A DNA stretch of 25,308 bases, taken from Puniceicoccales bacterium. Lineage in GTDB: Bacteria > Verrucomicrobiota > Verrucomicrobiia > Opitutales > JAIRLM01. The notes under the pieces were generated by a model. That model did no database searches. It worked only from the letters and a program-made list of their open reading frames with translations, and had not been told where the DNA came from. The stretch spans positions 1-25,308 of the forward strand of contig JAITSI010000045.1 of assembly GCA_031287845.1 (NCBI GenBank). The letters run 5' to 3'. The position numbers and the translations under genes were made by a program. This document shows positions 23,173 through 25,308 of this stretch, piece by piece; within the stretch, counting starts at the first letter, position 1, and each line of letters begins with the position of its first letter.

Positions 23173-23641
23173 CCAGGCCGGCCGGGCCAATTGGAGGCTT
23201 TGCCCCCAGGAGGTCTCAAAGGGGGCTACCACGCCCCTTTGCCAATCCCCCTCCCCACGGAGTGCCGTAGCATCGATAATCGGGGGACGCGGAGCTGGGG
23301 GCCGGGCCCCCACATGGGTCCGGCCGGCCCTCGAGGCCCCCTCGCTTCGCTCGGGACGTCGGACGGACGGGCGCTACGGACGGTTCCATCCAAAGCTGGC
23401 GAGCCGGCCCAACCCCAGGAGATGATAGAATGAGGTGCTGGGCGATGCTTCTGCTATCGCAGCGTGCAGGTCGCCCCGCGTAGCTCTTTCCCCATCCGGG
23501 CCGGCCCGCGGCACTGCCCGCTCCGCCGGCAGCGCCCGTGAACGCCCCTTCCCTCAAGAAGTCAAGCTCCTGCACAACAGGTCCGTATCGGTCATTTTTC
23601 CAGGTGGAGGTGGAATGTGGGTTTACGGGTCCTGACCCTAG
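23173..23641 (+). repeat. Intergenic repeat element, copy E
   Basis: It lies upstream of the HIT gene. It contains the AAAGGGGGCTACCACGCCCCTTTG hairpin module (about 23217-23240), the CCCCCTCGCTTCGCTCGGGA tract and GGTTCCATCC motif (about 23336-23390), and the 131-base module (23443-23573). The right-end sequence matches copy D: GGTCATTTTTCCAGGTGGAGG, then GGTTTACGGGTCCTGACCCTAG-type terminus ending at CTAG 23638-23641. This right terminus equals the consensus exactly. The left terminus is not recognisable; the CTAG at 23130 is not followed by the repeat end. No gene is seen in 23111-23761. Confidence 0.8.
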
Positions 23642-23702
23642 ACCGGCCGGGCCATTTGGGGGCGCTGCTCCCAGCTCCGCTTCGTTTCGCCTCCCCCAGA
23701 CA
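23642..23702 (-). repeat. Small repeat fragment next to copy E
   Basis: The plus-strand GGCCGGGCCATTTGGGGGCG, followed by CTCCCAGCTCCGCTTCG and CTCCCCCAGA, matches the hairpin-containing segment of copies A and D in opposite orientation. It is a detached fragment of the same family. Confidence 0.55.
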
Positions 23703-23761
23703 GCCGCGTTGGGAAGTGGGCCAATGGTTCTCCTGCCCAATGCCCCTCTCTAAACGGTGAG

Positions 23762-24445
23762 TTAGTTGAGCTCGGCGGGCTTTGGACCCGCATGGCGAAG
23801 CAGTTTGTTCCACGCCTGCCCAACGGCCTTATTTTCACTTGCCAGGGCCGCAATTTTCTTATATAGTTCCCCGTGGGGTGTTTCTAATAGTCCGGCCCAG
23901 AGGCGTTTAGGGAACAGCCGTTTTTGAAATAGTTTCAGCACTCTAACCAGAACGGAGCTATCCTTACAGTATTGAAACAGGGGAAGAATCGGGTTCCTTT
24001 CAACTTGTGAACTTATATCTTTAATGAATCTGTTTGGCAGTATTTCCAGTGCGCTCACCATGCGCTTCCACACGTCGGGATCTGTATTCCCATCGTATTG
24101 CGACCAACTGTTAATCATTTCGAATATTGTCAAATTTCTTTGCTTTATATCGAGTTTATTTTCGACGGTATAAATCCTTTTAAGCATCCTTTCCCGCATC
24201 CATGAGGGCATGTCCCAAAGGTATTCCCACCAGTCCCCGCAGTCCCCGTGGCGGGCGATTCCATAGGCAATCAGTCCAATGAGAGCCACGCAGCCGCAGG
24301 CAATGGCCGTGGGCCAGAGGAATGCGAGGGGAACAATGGCAGTTGCCAAAAAAAGAACCACCGTCACCACCGCTGCAGCTAGTGCCAGGGTCGTAATTAG
24401 AATTCCAATGTGTTGCGCAATTTTTCGCCAGGTTGGAATAACCAA
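23762..24445 (-). CDS. Uncharacterised membrane protein with N-terminal hydrophobic hairpin, possibly 5'-truncated
   Basis: A 227-residue product if read from TTG 24445. Two long hydrophobic segments (about 13-36, IGILITTLALAAAVVTVVLFLA, and 38-63, PLAFLWPTAIACGCVALIGLIAYGI) are followed by a soluble helical region of about 160 residues. It contains WWEYLWDMPSWMRERMLKRIY and LPLFQYCKDSSVLVRVLKLFQKRLFPKRLW. No family is recognised. The coding sequence is markedly AT-richer than housekeeping genes. No ATG/GTG start or ribosome-binding site is evident, and the frame stays open upstream (GYYFRTTDPDYTKLG) toward the insertion sequence, so its 5' end may have been removed by that insertion. The paired helices plus soluble tail recall Inc-like secreted proteins. 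Confidence 0.55.
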   Translation of the reverse strand: MVIPTWRKIAQHIGILITTLALAAAVVTVVLFLATAIVPLAFLWPTAIACGCVALIGLIAYGIARHGDCGDWWEYLWDMPSWMRERMLKRIYTVENKLDIKQRNLTIFEMINSWSQYDGNTDPDVWKRMVSALEILPNRFIKDISSQVERNPILPLFQYCKDSSVLVRVLKLFQKRLFPKRLWAGLLETPHGELYKKIAALASENKAVGQAWNKLLRHAGPKPAELN

Positions 24446-24529
24446 GCCTAGTTTCGTATAATCGGGATCTGTTGTTCTGAAATAATAACCCCAGTTGCAA
24501 AAAAAATGGGGGGATTCAGACAGAATTTC

Positions 24530-24558
24530 TTGACAAAAAGACGCTCTGCGATTTCAAT
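24530..24558 (+). promoter_or_regulatory. Candidate transposase promoter
   Basis: A perfect TTGACA (24530-24535), 17-base spacer and TTCAAT (24553-24558) stand just before the transposase ATG at 24564. Transcription would begin at about the start codon, implying a leaderless message, so the match may be fortuitous. Confidence 0.35.
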
Positions 24559-24563
24559 GGCTT

Positions 24564-25308
24564 ATGGAAACTGCTGAGATCGCATTGATCACTTTGTTTG
24601 TCCATGTCGATGACCTTTGCAAGGAAAATCGCTGGGATTTTCGCCATGATTTGGGCCGGAAGTTTGGACTTCACTTTAGTGAGGTGTGGACTATTTACGC
24701 CGCATTTCAATTGTCTGGCATGCGGCACTTTAACCGATTTTACGACGGATTGTACGGGAAATGGCTGCGGCCGTATTTTCCCAAAATGCCATCCTACAGT
24801 GTATTTTTGAGACGACTCCAATTACGGGAGGCAGTTGTAGGGGATTTCCAATCGTTCACACAGGCAATTTTGAACTTTTTCATCGTCGACTCTACCCCAT
24901 TTGAGCTTTGTAAAATAGTTCGTTCTTGGCGAAGTTGCCTCTTTGAGGAACATGCCGACTGGGCGATTTCCGCGACGAAGAAAATTTACTGAATCAAACT
25001 GCATTTGGCAATTGATGACCTGAATCAGGTTGTCAATTTCTTCATTACTAAAGGATCAGCTTCTGATGTCTCAATGGCAGCAAAATTGCTTCAAGGCCGC
25101 ACTGGGACAGCGATCGGAGACAAGGGCTATGTGAGCAAAAATTGTGGCCTAAATTTCATTGCTCGCGCGAAAAGAAACATGAAAGAACAAAATACAGCGG
25201 AAGAGATAGCGGCTCTTTCTAAGAGATATAAGGTCAAAATTTTCACAGGCAAATTGAAGACGAGATTGGGTGACAACGTCGCCCATTTTCGTCCGTGGAA
25301 AGCCGTTT
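24564..25308 (+). pseudogene. IS982-family-like transposase, interrupted by an in-frame TGA and cut by the window edge
   Basis: The frame opens METAEIALITLFVHVDDLCKEN and continues through PKMPSYSVFLRRLQ and FFIVDSTPFELCKIVRS (first DDE Asp). TGA follows at 24990-24992. The same frame then continues with IKLHLAIDDLNQVVNFFITKGSASDV and the second Asp region GTAIGDKGYVSKN, to the last base. This order (VDD near the N-terminus, IDS-P-C, KxxYGxKLHL, GDxGY) is that of IS982-type transposases. The TGA stands exactly where the family has Gly in YGxKLHL, so a single GGA-to-TGA change explains it. The DNA is distinctly AT-richer than the chromosome, indicating a recent arrival. A candidate left end is ACCCCAG near 24488. 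The catalytic Glu lies beyond the window. Confidence 0.8.

Noticed and set aside
23216..23740. 174-codon minus-strand frame
   Set aside because: Entirely inside repeat copy E and fragments; no conservation of frame with other copies.
24990..24992. TGA recoded as an amino acid
   Set aside because: Other genes in the window end in TGA at proper family lengths, so TGA is a normal stop here.
1..25308. CRISPR array or rRNA genes
   Set aside because: No regularly spaced short direct repeats and no rRNA-like conserved stretches were seen; the repeats present are dispersed mosaics.

Overview
The window is a GC-rich bacterial chromosome segment, apparently from a Gram-negative bacterium. It carries an outer-membrane-type lipoprotein, a SurA/PpiD-like periplasmic foldase and a type III secretion chaperone/translocator pair. 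The combination of a class B penicillin-binding protein, FtsL, a ClpC-type protease ATPase, a 7TM-HD (PgpH-like) phosphodiesterase and a type III translocon would fit a host-associated member of the PVC superphylum, such as Verrucomicrobiota. That placement is inference; no marker here proves it.

Layout. 1-210: tail of an OmpR-family response regulator. 236-813: repeat block. 810-6869, all minus strand: a housekeeping run read rsmH-ftsL-ftsI, then rpmH-rnpA, then clpC. This joins the start of a division/cell-wall cluster to the L34/RNase P pair and a protease ATPase. 7252-8325: CNNM/CBS membrane protein on plus. 8322-9000: repeat block. 9022-13416, minus: a lipoprotein, an AT-richer membrane protein with two degenerate tyrosine-recombinase-like repeats, and rmuC. 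13437-13635: repeat block. 13644-14154: a toxin-antitoxin locus whose YoeB-type toxin is killed by two in-frame stops. 14344-14419: tRNA-Arg(UCU). 14536-16111, plus: an SycD/LcrH-like chaperone overlapping a translocator-like gene behind a palindromic promoter/operator. A convergent gene (16138-16947) encodes a protein with a C-terminal hydrophobic hairpin. 17137-17649: the best-defined repeat element. 17646-23110, minus: PpiD/SurA-like foldase, radical SAM protein, PgpH-like HD protein and HIT protein. 23173-23702: repeats. 23762-24445: a 5'-truncated-looking membrane protein. 24564-25308: an IS982-like transposase with a nonsense codon, running off the window.

Two things stand out. First, the chaperone/translocator pair lies near three proteins that carry paired hydrophobic segments plus soluble domains. 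This resembles secreted membrane effectors (Inc-like), so the locus could be part of a host-interaction system. Second, a family of roughly 200-680 bp mosaic repeats occupies nearly every long intergenic gap. The best copy has imperfect 22-bp terminal inverted repeats beginning CTAG, and at three genes the stop codon TAG lies inside that terminal CTAG. With the broken toxin and transposase, this suggests a genome with active repeat spread and gene decay.
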